Part shown: positions 7,110 to 16,448 of the stretch, one piece after another | Position numbering within the stretch: the first letter of the stretch is position 1 | Layout of the letters: each line of letters opens with the position of its first letter | Source of the DNA: Candidatus Cryptobacteroides avicola | Lineage (GTDB): Bacteria; Bacteroidota; Bacteroidia; Bacteroidales; UBA932 | Direction: 5' to 3' | Length of the DNA stretch: 64,000 bases | Assembly (NCBI GenBank): GCA_017695115.1 | Contig: JADILV010000036.1 | Coordinates: forward strand, 56,453-120,452 | Translations under genes and position numbers: made by a program | The notes under the pieces: model-generated | Told to the model about the DNA's origin: nothing | What the model saw: the letters and a program-made list of their open reading frames with translations, nothing else | Database searches by the model: none

Positions 7110-8765
7110 TTACATCAGGGTTTTTCTGATATTTTCTATACGCACTGCAAGTTCCTTCTTTCCGATAAGGGAGACGATGTCGGCGATACCCAGGCCGCTG
7201 GACGCACCTACAAGTGCGAGCCTCAGGCAGTTCATCACCTTGCCCATCGGCCACTCCCGGCTGCGGATGAATTCCTCCATCGGACCTTCGATCTGCTCAT
7301 GTGTGAACTCAGGGCCGGCAGGACCGTTTCCTCCGTCAAACCCCTCGATGAAATCCGCCACCTGGAACGCCAGAGTGTAATTCTCCTCTTTCCAGAACTT
7401 CGCCACATCTTTCTCGACATAAGTCTGAGGGGAAACGAAAAGATATGATGCGATATCCCAGAAGTCAGCTACGAAAGATGCCCTTTCCTTGATAAGCGAC
7501 ACGACCTTCTGTACATAGTCATGCGTGAATATCCGGTTCTTGAAATCCGCTCCCTGGACAGTGACTTCGGCTCCCGCCGTCAGGGCGCATTTCGGGCAGG
7601 CGACCACCTGTATGCCGTGCTCCTCGAGCACAGGTACGAAAAGGTCAGTGAGCTCGGCATCGCTTTTTGTGCGCAGGTACTCCTTGTTGTACCATTTCGC
7701 CTTTTCAGGGTTGAACCTTGCCCCTGACTTGATGACCCTCTCAAGAGAGAAAGCCCTGATCAGTTCGTCCATGGTGAAAAGCTCCCTGTCATCCCCCGGA
7801 TTCCACCCGAGCATGGCCAGCATGTTCACGAATGCCTCAGGGAAATAGCCGTCCTCGCGATATCCGCGTGAAACCTCGCCCTGGGCATTGGTCCATTTGA
7901 GCGGGAATACAGGGAAGCCGAGACGGTCTCCGTCCCTTTTGCTCAGCTTGCCTTTCCCGTCCGGTTTCAGAAGCAGTGACAGGTGGGCGAATCTCGGCTG
8001 TGAATCCTGCCAGCCGAATGCTTCATACAGGAGATAGTGCAGAGGCAGGGAAGGAAGCCATTCCTCTCCGCGTATGACCTCGGTGATTTCCATCAGATGG
8101 TCATCCACGATATTCGCCAGATGGTATGTAGGCAGCTCGTCAGCCCTTTTCCAGAGCACCTTGTCATCGAGAGTGTCGGTATTTACCTCGATGTGTCCGC
8201 GGATAAGATCGTCCATCTTCACCACACGGTTATCCGGCATCTTGAAGCGGATGGTCCAGTCGGTATGCGTCTCCAGAAGCGGCTTCCACTCGCTCTCCGG
8301 CATGGAGACGGAGTTGCGCAGTTCATTGCGTGTGATATGGTTGTAGATGAAGGTCCTGCCGGAAGCCTCGGCTTCGGCCCTCTTGGCCGCCAGTTCCTCG
8401 GCTGTGTCGAATGCATAGTATGCGTAGCCTTTCTCCACCAGTTCCTCTGCATACTTGCGGTAGATACCGCGCCTCTGGGACTGCCTGTAAGGAGCATGCG
8501 GATGTCTTTCCGACGGGGTCTCCACTACGTTGCCTTCCGCGTCCACCCCCTCGTCGGGGATGATGCCGCACCAGTTGAGTGCTTCTATGATATATTTCTC
8601 CGCTCCAGGGACGAACCTCTGGGAGTCGGTGTCTTCAATCCTTATGATGAAATCCCCTCCGTGCTGCTTGGCGTAGAGGTAGTTGTAAAGTGCCGTGCGG
8701 ACTCCTCCCATGTGCAGAGGTCCAGTAGGGGAGGGTGCAAATCTTACTCTTGTCTTGCGGTCCAT
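7110..8765 (-). CDS. gltX: Glutamyl-tRNA synthetase
   Basis: Class I aminoacyl-tRNA synthetase that charges tRNA-Glu (possibly tRNA-Gln as well). The HIGH-type motif appears as P-S-P-T-G-P-L-H-M-G-G at residues 11-21 and the KMSKS-type motif as K-L-S-K-R-D-G-D-R. At 551 residues it is slightly longer than the usual 470-510. I chose ATG 8765 because the upstream extension to 8831 lacks similarity and the family start R-V-R-F-A-P-S-P follows directly. It lies 83 bases after ftsZ on the same strand, at the end of the dcw cluster. The region after its stop holds element R1. Confidence 0.96.
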   Translation of the reverse strand: MDRKTRVRFAPSPTGPLHMGGVRTALYNYLYAKQHGGDFIIRIEDTDSQRFVPGAEKYIIEALNWCGIIPDEGVDAEGNVVETPSERHPHAPYRQSQRRGIYRKYAEELVEKGYAYYAFDTAEELAAKRAEAEASGRTFIYNHITRNELRNSVSMPESEWKPLLETHTDWTIRFKMPDNRVVKMDDLIRGHIEVNTDTLDDKVLWKRADELPTYHLANIVDDHLMEITEVIRGEEWLPSLPLHYLLYEAFGWQDSQPRFAHLSLLLKPDGKGKLSKRDGDRLGFPVFPLKWTNAQGEVSRGYREDGYFPEAFVNMLAMLGWNPGDDRELFTMDELIRAFSLERVIKSGARFNPEKAKWYNKEYLRTKSDAELTDLFVPVLEEHGIQVVACPKCALTAGAEVTVQGADFKNRIFTHDYVQKVVSLIKERASFVADFWDIASYLFVSPQTYVEKDVAKFWKEENYTLAFQVADFIEGFDGGNGPAGPEFTHEQIEGPMEEFIRSREWPMGKVMNCLRLALVGASSGLGIADIVSLIGKKELAVRIENIRKTLM

Positions 8766-8848
8766 TTTTATATGTTTTTGTCTTGTTTCCAATGTTCCTG
8801 GCAGATCCTTCGGCTCCGCCTGGGATGGCATTAAGCCATGTCCCCGAT

Positions 8849-10117
8849 TCAGTATACCTTATTTATGTTCGAATTGTTTCGTTTGGTTATCCTTCTTATT
8901 GACGGGGTTTGTTCAAGCTCTCCGAGGCTCTGGCCGGGCTCGACGTCGAGCACAGGCCTTTGGCCCTCTTCGAAATTGAACTTGCGGATATTGTCCGAAT
9001 TGTTGTAGCCGATTTTTGTCGGACTGTCCGTCTCTTCGTAGAGGCCGAATTCGAGGACTGCGGCAGACTGTGACCTGTCATATTTGAAGTCGCTGTCTAT
9101 CATTATGATATTGCCTGGGTTAATCATTGACGGTATGTCTTTCTTGAACCCTGTTGCGATTACCGTTATGCTCACCTTGTCCCCCCACTGCGGGTCTTCC
9201 TCCCATACGAGCCCTGTCTTGAAATTGTTCGCGTTCCCGGTGTATTCGGCAATCATCTCGTTGATCTTCTTTATGTCGTTGACATATAGCCCGTCCTTGT
9301 TCTTGCCGCCGGTGATGTTCACGATGAAGTTCTTGGCTGTCTTGAGGTTGTAGTCGTTCAGCAAAGGGGATTCGAGGGCGTTCTTCACCGCATCCTCGAT
9401 CCTTGTATCACCGGTGCCGACACCGCATCCCATGAGGGATATGCCGCCGTTGCGCATCATGGTCTTTATGTCGGCGAAGTCCACATTGATATAGCCCGGC
9501 TTGCTGATGATTTCGGTTATGCCCCTGACAGCCGTGGAGAGGATTTCGTCCGCTTTCGGGAATGCCTCGTGGGAGAGCATTTCGCCGAAATAGTCATACA
9601 GTTTCTCGTTGTTTATGAGCAGGAGGCTGTCGACATTCTTCTCCAGTTCGTTGATGCCGTCCATCGCCATGGCATAGCGGTCGGCGCCCTCGTTCTTGAA
9701 AGGGATCGTGACCACGCCGACAGTGAGTATGCCCTTTGCCTTGGCCATGCTTGCAATGACAGGAGAGGCACCCGTGCCCGTGCCGCCGCCCATCCCGGCG
9801 GTGATGAATACCATCTTGGTGTTGCTGTCGAGTATCCTGGCAATCTTTTCTTCTGATTCAATGGCCGCGTTCCTGCCTTTGGTAGGGTCGCATCCTGCCC
9901 CCAGGCCTGTCCCGAGCTGTATCTTTATCGGCACATCGCACCGCCCGAGGGCCTGTGCATCGGTGTTGCATACGATGAAGCAGCAGCCCTGCACCTTCTG
10001 GTTGTACATGTAGTTTACCGCGTTGCATCCTCCGCCCCCTACGCCGATAACCTTGATTATTGAGTTCTCGGCTGTCCAGTCTGTCGGGACTATCATATCG
10101 TCAAGTATTTCATCCAT
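8849..10117 (-). CDS. ftsZ: Cell division GTPase FtsZ
   Basis: Tubulin homologue that forms the cytokinetic ring at midcell. The GTP-binding signature G-G-G-T-G-T-G is at residues 110-116, the N-terminal V-G-G-G-G-C-N-A-V-N block at 26-35, and the synergy loop N-V-D-F-A-D-I-K follows in the second domain. A variable linker after about residue 330 ends in the conserved C-terminal peptide P-S-I-R-R-I, the expected contact site for FtsA, then a basic tail. It starts 13 bases after the ftsA stop and is the last division gene of the cluster. Confidence 0.98.
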   Translation of the reverse strand: MDEILDDMIVPTDWTAENSIIKVIGVGGGGCNAVNYMYNQKVQGCCFIVCNTDAQALGRCDVPIKIQLGTGLGAGCDPTKGRNAAIESEEKIARILDSNTKMVFITAGMGGGTGTGASPVIASMAKAKGILTVGVVTIPFKNEGADRYAMAMDGINELEKNVDSLLLINNEKLYDYFGEMLSHEAFPKADEILSTAVRGITEIISKPGYINVDFADIKTMMRNGGISLMGCGVGTGDTRIEDAVKNALESPLLNDYNLKTAKNFIVNITGGKNKDGLYVNDIKKINEMIAEYTGNANNFKTGLVWEEDPQWGDKVSITVIATGFKKDIPSMINPGNIIMIDSDFKYDRSQSAAVLEFGLYEETDSPTKIGYNNSDNIRKFNFEEGQRPVLDVEPGQSLGELEQTPSIRRITKRNNSNINKVY

Positions 10118-10130
10118 AGCGTGCCTCCTG

Positions 10131-11594
10131 TCAGATTTCTTCGTTGTTCATCTCTTCGTTCATATTGTACAGTGTCCCTGTGAACTTGTCTACGGCTTTC
10201 TGGATCTTTTTTTTCCATGATACTGCCTGACGCTGTTTTTTCGGCTGCGGAGTCTCATGGTGTCGGTTCCTTCCTGTCTCCTGCGGCACCTTTTCGTCAG
10301 GGAACAGGGTGCCGCTGTGTGTCTCCGCCCCGGCTTCCGTGCCCTCCGGCGCATTCCCGCTGCCCCCGGCCTCCTCCACGACAACTGTTGTCTTCGTCTT
10401 GCCGTCTTCAGGGACGGAGCAGTCCCCGCAGCTGTCCTTCGCCGCGGCGAGGATCATTCCTATGACTGTAGCCGCCTCTGCTTCGTGCACTCCTATGCAG
10501 CCTCCTCCGGAGAACATAGGCTTCGGATAGCCTATGCGGACCGAATAGCCTGAAAGCTCGGTGATGAAATTCCCGCAGTTGGCCAGGTTCGCCCCGCCAC
10601 CTGTGAGGACGACACCGCTCAGCAGCCTGTCAGCGAACCCGCTTTTCTGTATCTCGTACAGGATGGCCTCCATGATCTCCTGTACGCGGCAGGTGATGAC
10701 TTCGGAGAGGTATTTTACCGGCAGGTCCTTGTACTGGGCTGTCGTGCCGATGTTTATGCGCAGGATCTTCTCGTTCATGTTCTGCAGTTTCTCCGGCATG
10801 CAGATGCCGTGCGCGAGCTTTATGTTCTCGGCAAGGGTCTCGGAGAATATCTTGCACTCGGTGTCGATGTCATTGGTGATGGATTTCCCGCCGAACGGGA
10901 TTGCGGCGTAGTGCCTCATGATGCCCCCGGAGTAGACACTCACCGATGTGACCCCTGCTCCGAAGTCTATCAGCGCCACTCCTGTTTCCATCTCGGCATT
11001 TGTAAGCACTGCCTTGGCGGTAGTGTCAGGGTTGAAGTACTTGCCTGCGACGGCTATCTTCATGTTGTTGAATACCAAGTCGATATTCTGCAGGTATCGT
11101 TTGTTGCCGATGAAAATCTTGAAGTTTCCCTCTATCTTGTCACTGGCCATGCCGATGATGTCCTTCTCCACCAGCTGGAAGTCCTCCGATGTGGAGAACG
11201 ACTGTGCCACCGCCCCGAAAAGCACTTCCTTCGGGTCATCTAAAGGGTATTCCTGCTGGGCCATGTCCTTCAGATAGTTGATGTCATCGGCCGTGATGCA
11301 TTCGTCCGGGTTGAGCTTTATGCTTCCCTGGTTGGTCTCCTGCCTTACGCTGTATCTCGGCATGCCCACAACGGCCTGGGTAATCCTGATGTCGAGCTCC
11401 TTCTCCGCAGTTTCTATCGCGGGCTTCAGGGCGGATACCACCTGGGTCGGGTTGAAAATATAGCTGTACCTTATCCCGGCGGACGGCACTTCCCTGTAAT
11501 AGACTATCTGTATGTCCTCTCCGCTGACCCTTGCTATGGCCAGCGCGAATTTCGAGGTCCCGAGGTCAATCGCTACAATGTGTTTTTCGTCCAT
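10131..11594 (-). CDS. ftsA: Cell division protein FtsA
   Basis: Actin-like ATPase that tethers FtsZ to the membrane. The first phosphate motif A-I-D-L-G-T-S-K is near the start, a D-F-G-A-G-V-T-S motif in the middle, and G-V-V-L-T-G-G-G-A-N later. A long acidic and Gly/Glu-rich linker leads to the C-terminal end Q-A-V-S-W-K-K-K-I-Q-K-A-V-D-K-F, which fits an amphipathic membrane anchor. I chose ATG 11594 rather than the TTG at 11618, which would overlap ftsQ. A few further residues follow the anchor and end just before ftsZ. Confidence 0.97.
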   Translation of the reverse strand: MDEKHIVAIDLGTSKFALAIARVSGEDIQIVYYREVPSAGIRYSYIFNPTQVVSALKPAIETAEKELDIRITQAVVGMPRYSVRQETNQGSIKLNPDECITADDINYLKDMAQQEYPLDDPKEVLFGAVAQSFSTSEDFQLVEKDIIGMASDKIEGNFKIFIGNKRYLQNIDLVFNNMKIAVAGKYFNPDTTAKAVLTNAEMETGVALIDFGAGVTSVSVYSGGIMRHYAAIPFGGKSITNDIDTECKIFSETLAENIKLAHGICMPEKLQNMNEKILRINIGTTAQYKDLPVKYLSEVITCRVQEIMEAILYEIQKSGFADRLLSGVVLTGGGANLANCGNFITELSGYSVRIGYPKPMFSGGGCIGVHEAEAATVIGMILAAAKDSCGDCSVPEDGKTKTTVVVEEAGGSGNAPEGTEAGAETHSGTLFPDEKVPQETGRNRHHETPQPKKQRQAVSWKKKIQKAVDKFTGTLYNMNEEMNNEEI

Positions 11595-11601
11595 ATCCTG
11601 A

Positions 11602-12384
11602 TTACTTTCTGCAGACAATCTGTCCGTTGTATTTTACATTAACAGTAGAATAGTATCCTTCTCCTTTTGCCGGTACTATTCCGGTATAATATTTCTCCAT
11701 CCGGGAGAACTTGTCTTCAATGTTGTCCGGTTTCCCGAACAGGAACTTCTCTTTCCCCTGCCGCGGGACGAGTACCAGATCACCGTTGTCCCGGACCGTT
11801 ATCTGTACAATGTTTTCAGCCCACACCCCGCTCTTGTCCATGTAGTCCACCAGACTTATTATATCCTGTATCCATTTCTTTTCCTTTTCGCTGCCCGCCT
11901 CGCCCTTGTACGAGTCCGGGACGGTTACGGGGACAGCCCCGTCGACTACCGGGACGTATGCCGTATAGTTCTTCTGCAGCGGGAATATGTATCCCTCCTT
12001 GTCGGCATAGAAGCCGCCGTCTTTACTCTGGAACCGTACTGCAGGGCGGCGCTGCGTTACCGAAATGTTCAGCATGCCGTCTTTGGTGACGTATGCTTCG
12101 CTTTTGAGTACGGCGCTTTTCCCGTCTATTATGCGTTCCATTTTTACAAGGTCTATGCTGCCGAGCTTCTGTCCTATATATCCTCCCGATTCTGAATCGA
12201 GGTATTTCCTGATGTCGGATACGGAAACGAAGTTGTTTTCTAGGCTGTCCTTTATGGTGACTTCAAGTCCGGTACATGTCAATGCCTCCTTCTTCGCCGC
12301 GCTGGTGCCGAGGGCCGTCGCGAGACAGACCGCCATCAGGGCGATGAGGGACAGTGCAAGTATGTGCCGTACTATCGTTTTCAT
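11602..12384 (-). CDS. ftsQ: Cell division protein FtsQ
   Basis: A bitopic membrane protein: short cytoplasmic start, one transmembrane helix (residues 8-28), then a periplasmic region. The latter matches the POTRA-like and beta domains by the F-V-S-V-S-D-I-R-K-Y-L segment and the later R-R-P-A-V-R-F and G-G-F-Y-A-D-K-E-G-Y-I-F-P motifs. In Bacteroidetes FtsQ diverges strongly, so the call rests partly on position between murC and ftsA. Its ATG overlaps the murC stop as ATGA, which implies coupled translation. Confidence 0.93.
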   Translation of the reverse strand: MKTIVRHILALSLIALMAVCLATALGTSAAKKEALTCTGLEVTIKDSLENNFVSVSDIRKYLDSESGGYIGQKLGSIDLVKMERIIDGKSAVLKSEAYVTKDGMLNISVTQRRPAVRFQSKDGGFYADKEGYIFPLQKNYTAYVPVVDGAVPVTVPDSYKGEAGSEKEKKWIQDIISLVDYMDKSGVWAENIVQITVRDNGDLVLVPRQGKEKFLFGKPDNIEDKFSRMEKYYTGIVPAKGEGYYSTVNVKYNGQIVCRK

Positions 12385-13751
12385 TGTGTTCTTGTCTTTA
12401 TGCGGTTTTCCAGCATTTCCGTTATCGGACCTGTAAATCTGTCGATGTTTCCCGCTCCGAAAGTGATGAGCACGTCCACATGCTCGTCTTTCAGGTAATC
12501 CATCAGCTGCTCTTTTTTCAGAAGGACTTTCTCGGGAGCGGTCACTTTCCGGAATATCATCTCCGAAGTCACACCCGGGAGAGGTTCTTCCCGGGCAGGG
12601 TATATGTCCAGGAGTATCAGTTTGTCCACGCGGCTCAACGCCTGTGCGAATTCATCGGCGAAATCCCGCGTTCTCGTATAGAGATGCGGCTGGAATATGG
12701 CCGTGAGTTTCCTTCCCGGGAACATTTCCCGTATCGAGCTGACGGCTGTGGCGATTTCTTTCGGATGATGGGCATAGTCGTCAATATACGAGCATTCCGG
12801 AGTGTTCAGGTGGATGTCGAACCTCCTTTTCACTCCCTGGAACGAGCCTAATGCCTTTTTTATTTCCTTCGGTTCCAGTCCGTAGGCCAGTGCCACGGCG
12901 GCAGCCGCGACTCCGTTCTCTACGTTTACCCATCCTGGAATGCCCATGCGGCAGTTTTCTATTTTTCCATGAGGGAAGTTGAGGGTGAATGTGAGATATC
13001 CGCATTCATCATGAAGGAGGTCGGATGCATAGAAATCGGCCCTGGGATCATCGTATGAATATCTGAGTATTCTTGCTTCGGTGTCATCCGGCGTGATGTC
13101 CAGTCCGAGTTTTGCTATGACTGTGCCGCTCACCTGTGAAGCGAATTCCCTGAATGCCGCCTTTACGTGCTCCAGATCGGAATATATGTCCAGATGGTCG
13201 GCGTCCATTGCCGTGATAACGGCGATTTCAGGGTGCAGCTGCAGGAAAGAGCGGTCGAACTCGTCCGCTTCAGCCACTATTACGTTGTTCCTGCTTATAA
13301 GCAGGTTTGTCCCGTAATTCTTTGATATACCGCCGAGAAATGCAGAACAGCCCTCTCCGCTTGACCGGAAGATATGGGCAAGAAGGGTGCTGGTAGTGGT
13401 TTTCCCGTGTGTGCCGGCAACGGCCAGGCATCTTTGCCCCGATGAAATCTCTCCGAGGATGCGTGATCTCTTGACTGTCCTGTAGCCGTGTTCCATTACA
13501 TACACCAGTTCACCCATGTCGTGCGGTATGGCAGGCGTGTAGACGACAAGTGTGCTGCCCGCGTCTTTGGGGATGAAGTCCGTGTTGTCTTCATAATGGA
13601 TCTTTATCCCTTCATTCTCAAGCTCATGCGTCAGTTCGGAAGGAGTCCTGTCATATCCGGATACTTCATACCCCTTGGCATGGCAGTATCTGGCGATCGC
13701 GCTCATTCCGATGCCTCCGATACCTATAAAATATATATTCCTGTATGTCAT
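12381..13751 (-). CDS. murC: UDP-N-acetylmuramate--L-alanine ligase MurC
   Basis: Adds L-alanine to UDP-MurNAc with ATP, the first amino acid of the peptidoglycan stem peptide. Visible motifs are the N-terminal Rossmann G-I-G-G-I-G-M-S, the ATP loop G-T-H-G-K-T-T-T, the central E-A-D-E-F-D-R-S-F, and D-D-Y-A-H-H-P in the C-terminal half. Length 456, as expected. ATGA overlap with murG upstream and with ftsQ downstream, so the three form a tightly coupled block. Confidence 0.98.
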   Translation of the reverse strand: MTYRNIYFIGIGGIGMSAIARYCHAKGYEVSGYDRTPSELTHELENEGIKIHYEDNTDFIPKDAGSTLVVYTPAIPHDMGELVYVMEHGYRTVKRSRILGEISSGQRCLAVAGTHGKTTTSTLLAHIFRSSGEGCSAFLGGISKNYGTNLLISRNNVIVAEADEFDRSFLQLHPEIAVITAMDADHLDIYSDLEHVKAAFREFASQVSGTVIAKLGLDITPDDTEARILRYSYDDPRADFYASDLLHDECGYLTFTLNFPHGKIENCRMGIPGWVNVENGVAAAAVALAYGLEPKEIKKALGSFQGVKRRFDIHLNTPECSYIDDYAHHPKEIATAVSSIREMFPGRKLTAIFQPHLYTRTRDFADEFAQALSRVDKLILLDIYPAREEPLPGVTSEMIFRKVTAPEKVLLKKEQLMDYLKDEHVDVLITFGAGNIDRFTGPITEMLENRIKTRTQ

Positions 13752-14878
13752 ACCAGTCTGTAGATTTCATCAACAATGGCTTTCGCAGCTTCCGGCCGTG
13801 CAAAGGTAGCTATATTCTTTTCTAGTTCTGCAATCCGGTCCCTGTCCTTTATCAGCCTGCATGCTTTTTCCATAAGTTTCTGCGGAGCTTCCGCGTCTGT
13901 CACTATCTCTGCCGCGTTTTCTTTTACAAGGGCCATGGCATTATGCGTCTGGTGGTCTTCTGCGACATTCGGGGACGGGACAAAAATAACGGCTTTGTGC
14001 ACTGCGGCGAGTTCCGATACCGAACTTGCCCCGGAACGTGAAATCACCACATCTGCAGCCGAGTATGCCAGATCCATCCTTTTGATGAAATCGAAATGAC
14101 GGATATGGCGCAGCGTATTCCCGCCGAGTCCTTTTGCTGCAGCGTCTTCCATAAAGGCGTCTACGGAAGACTTGTAGTATTTGCCGCATTGCCAAAGTAT
14201 TTCGACATTGTCGCCTCCCGGACAGCCGGCTTCAATCCATTCCATGACAGACCTGTTGAGGGTTCCGCTACCTAGGCTCCCGCCTACAATGAACATGCAT
14301 TCCCTCTCGGGATCCAGGGCGTAGCACTCTATTGCATCGGCCTTCATCTTCGCTGATGCAGGGACGATGCCTTTCCTGATAGGATTGCCTGTCTTCACTA
14401 TTTTCTCTGCAGGGAAAAATCTTTCCATTCCGTCGTAAGCGACACATATCCTGTCGACCTTCTTTCCCAGAATCTTGTTGGTGAGCCCCGCGTAGCCGTT
14501 CTGCTCCTGGATCAGGGTAGGGATTCCCTTCCGGCATGCACTCCACAGCAGCGGAGCGCTGGCATAGCCTCCTACGCCAATGGCGATGTCCGGCCTGAAT
14601 CCGTCGATTATCTTTCCGGCCATCCTTATGCTCTTGAGCACTTTGAACGGGAGGGCAAGGTTTGAAACGGTGAGCCTCCTCTGCAGTCCTGCCACAGGCA
14701 GACCCACTATCCTGTATCCTGCAGCAGGGACTTTCTCCATTTCCATCCTTCCTTCAGCCCCTACAAACAGGATTTCATTCTCCGGATTCGCTTCCATAAG
14801 CTGCCCGGCAATGGCTACTGCCGGAAATATGTGCCCCCCGGTTCCGCCGCCTGATATTATTGCACGTATCCTTTTCAT
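13748..14878 (-). CDS. murG: UDP-GlcNAc:lipid I transferase MurG
   Basis: Peripheral inner-membrane glycosyltransferase that makes lipid II from lipid I. Motifs: G-G-G-T-G-G-H-I-F-P at the start, G-V-G-G-Y-A-S-A-P, G-G-S-L-G-S near the domain boundary and S-R-S-G-A-S-S-V-S-E-L in the nucleotide-binding domain. Length 376. The ftsW stop lies 184 bases upstream, the largest gap inside the cluster, and this gap holds two inverted repeats. Confidence 0.98.
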   Translation of the reverse strand: MKRIRAIISGGGTGGHIFPAVAIAGQLMEANPENEILFVGAEGRMEMEKVPAAGYRIVGLPVAGLQRRLTVSNLALPFKVLKSIRMAGKIIDGFRPDIAIGVGGYASAPLLWSACRKGIPTLIQEQNGYAGLTNKILGKKVDRICVAYDGMERFFPAEKIVKTGNPIRKGIVPASAKMKADAIECYALDPERECMFIVGGSLGSGTLNRSVMEWIEAGCPGGDNVEILWQCGKYYKSSVDAFMEDAAAKGLGGNTLRHIRHFDFIKRMDLAYSAADVVISRSGASSVSELAAVHKAVIFVPSPNVAEDHQTHNAMALVKENAAEIVTDAEAPQKLMEKACRLIKDRDRIAELEKNIATFARPEAAKAIVDEIYRLV

Positions 14879-14907
14879 TGTATCCTTTAATTTATTTTCC
14901 TCCTCAG

Positions 14908-14928
14908 ATTCCGGATCAGGTCCGGAAT
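14908..14928. repeat. Palindrome ATTCCGGA-N5-TCCGGAAT
   Basis: Perfect 8-bp arms around TCAGG in the ftsW-murG gap. Palindromes of the form ATTCCGG...CCGGAAT next to TGAC are common dispersed intergenic repeats in bacteria. Here it would be transcribed within the dcw mRNA. Confidence 0.55.
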
Positions 14929-14997
14929 GACCTCCAGTTGTTTTTTATGGCCCTGAACACTACCGCCAAGTCCTTCTTCTGCGTGGGGCAGGGGATT

Positions 14998-15062
14998 GGA
15001 TTACAGGAAACGTTGCGCCCGCACAGGGAGGGCCCCACGGAGTGGGAGGGTTTCCTGGAATC
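14998..15062. repeat. Inverted repeat with structured core (element R2)
   Basis: Arms 14999-15011 and 15050-15062 pair over 13 bp with one mismatch. The centre, read on the minus strand, is CCTCCCACTCCGTGGGG followed by CCCTCCCTGTGCGGG. It forms a CCCAC/GTGGG hairpin and a CCC/GGG hairpin. It resembles the plus-strand core of R1 at 7026-7063, although the arms of the two elements are unrelated. It begins directly after the ftsW stop and lies inside the dcw transcript. Confidence 0.65.
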
Positions 15063-16442
15063 TTATCCCCTTCCGGATTCGAAATCATCCAGTTCCGCCA
15101 GCGTGTCCTGCACATTTTCATCCTGGATGCCCAACCCTTCTACCAACGGTTCGGACTCTTCTTCTTCCTTACGTATTTTCGCTTTTGCCATCTTGCTGAT
15201 AGACAGCAGCACCCCGAATGCGATACTGAAAGCGAAAAACGAACTTTTGCCGTGGCTGATCATCGGCAGGGTCTGTCCGGTCAGCGGCCCCAGATCGGCA
15301 TTTATGAACATGTGCATCAGCGCCTGTCCGCTTATCAGCACGGCGAGTCCTGCCACGGCTGTCTTTGCGAATTCGTTGTCACAGGCTCTCACTATGAGCG
15401 AAGCTCTTGCCAGCAGGCTGACATACAGCATTATGACTATGATTCCGCCGATCATTCCGTATTCTTCTATAATGAAACTGAACATATAGTCGCTGAACAT
15501 CAGCGGAACCGTATATTTCTGGGTGCTGTTTCCGGGACCTTTACCGAACAGGCCTCCCTCGTGGATGGCTATCTTTGCACTTGCCGGCTGCTTGATGGCG
15601 TCAAGCGCTTCCTGGAATTCTATCGACCCGGGACGCAGGTCCTTGATGTCCTGATGTTTCTCGTCCATCGTCAGCCTGCTGAGGGCGGTGCCGAACCTTC
15701 CGAATACCTTGCCGCCCGATATGGCGTATATCCCTACGCACAAGCCTGCTGCTACAACGCATAGCAGGGCCGGTGCCAGTATATCCTTGATTTTTATCCC
15801 GCCGATCAGGATGGTGATGAACATTATCCCTCCGATGAAAACGGTGCTGGAGAAACTGCCGAACAGTATCCCTATGCATACAATCAGTATCGGGGCGAAA
15901 ATATAGATGAATCTCTTCCATCCCGGTCTTGCCAGAAAGGCCAGGCTGCCGAATCTCGATGACAGGATACCGGCTATCTTGAAAGAGTCGTTCTTGTATG
16001 CATGGACCGCCCATGCCAGATACATTATCATCGCCACTTTCGTCACCTCGTATGCATGCACCTGTACCGGCCCGAGCTGTATGGCCCTTACCGCACCGTT
16101 CACTTCCACTCCGAGAGGAGTGTGCAGCAGGATGAGAATCAGGGCCGACACGATAAAGCCGAACTGTGAGAAGAACCTGAATATCCAGATCTTGGGTATA
16201 AGATAGCATATAGCTATTATGGCTACCCCGGCAAGTACTGTCACCATCTGCTCCTTGAAAATGTCCAGACGGCTGACTTCCGCACTTGCGAGGAGCGACG
16301 TAGATGAGAATATCGCGACGATCGAGAACATGATGAGGAAGGTGATAATGATAAGTATCACCTTGTCGCCCTGGATGTTGTCCACAAAATTCCAGAACCA
16401 TGACTTCTTTTCGGATATCCTGTCTTCCTCCATGATGCCCAT
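15063..16442 (-). CDS. ftsW: Lipid II polymerase FtsW
   Basis: SEDS-family inner-membrane glycosyltransferase that polymerises septal glycan strands, paired with the ftsI product. About ten hydrophobic segments are visible. Family motifs include the first-helix F-S-S-T, the later R-P-G-S-I-E-F segment, the D-Y-M-F-S-F-I-I-E-E-Y-G motif and the C-terminal G-L-L-P-type region, here L-P-M-I-S-H-G-K-S-S-F. Many FtsW proteins have S-Y-G-G-S at that place; S-H-G-K-S is the variant seen in Bacteroidetes. The acidic C-terminal tail is about 35 residues. It starts six bases after murD. Confidence 0.95.
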   Translation of the reverse strand: MGIMEEDRISEKKSWFWNFVDNIQGDKVILIIITFLIMFSIVAIFSSTSLLASAEVSRLDIFKEQMVTVLAGVAIIAICYLIPKIWIFRFFSQFGFIVSALILILLHTPLGVEVNGAVRAIQLGPVQVHAYEVTKVAMIMYLAWAVHAYKNDSFKIAGILSSRFGSLAFLARPGWKRFIYIFAPILIVCIGILFGSFSSTVFIGGIMFITILIGGIKIKDILAPALLCVVAAGLCVGIYAISGGKVFGRFGTALSRLTMDEKHQDIKDLRPGSIEFQEALDAIKQPASAKIAIHEGGLFGKGPGNSTQKYTVPLMFSDYMFSFIIEEYGMIGGIIVIMLYVSLLARASLIVRACDNEFAKTAVAGLAVLISGQALMHMFINADLGPLTGQTLPMISHGKSSFFAFSIAFGVLLSISKMAKAKIRKEEEESEPLVEGLGIQDENVQDTLAELDDFESGRG

Positions 16443-16448
16443 GTCCTT

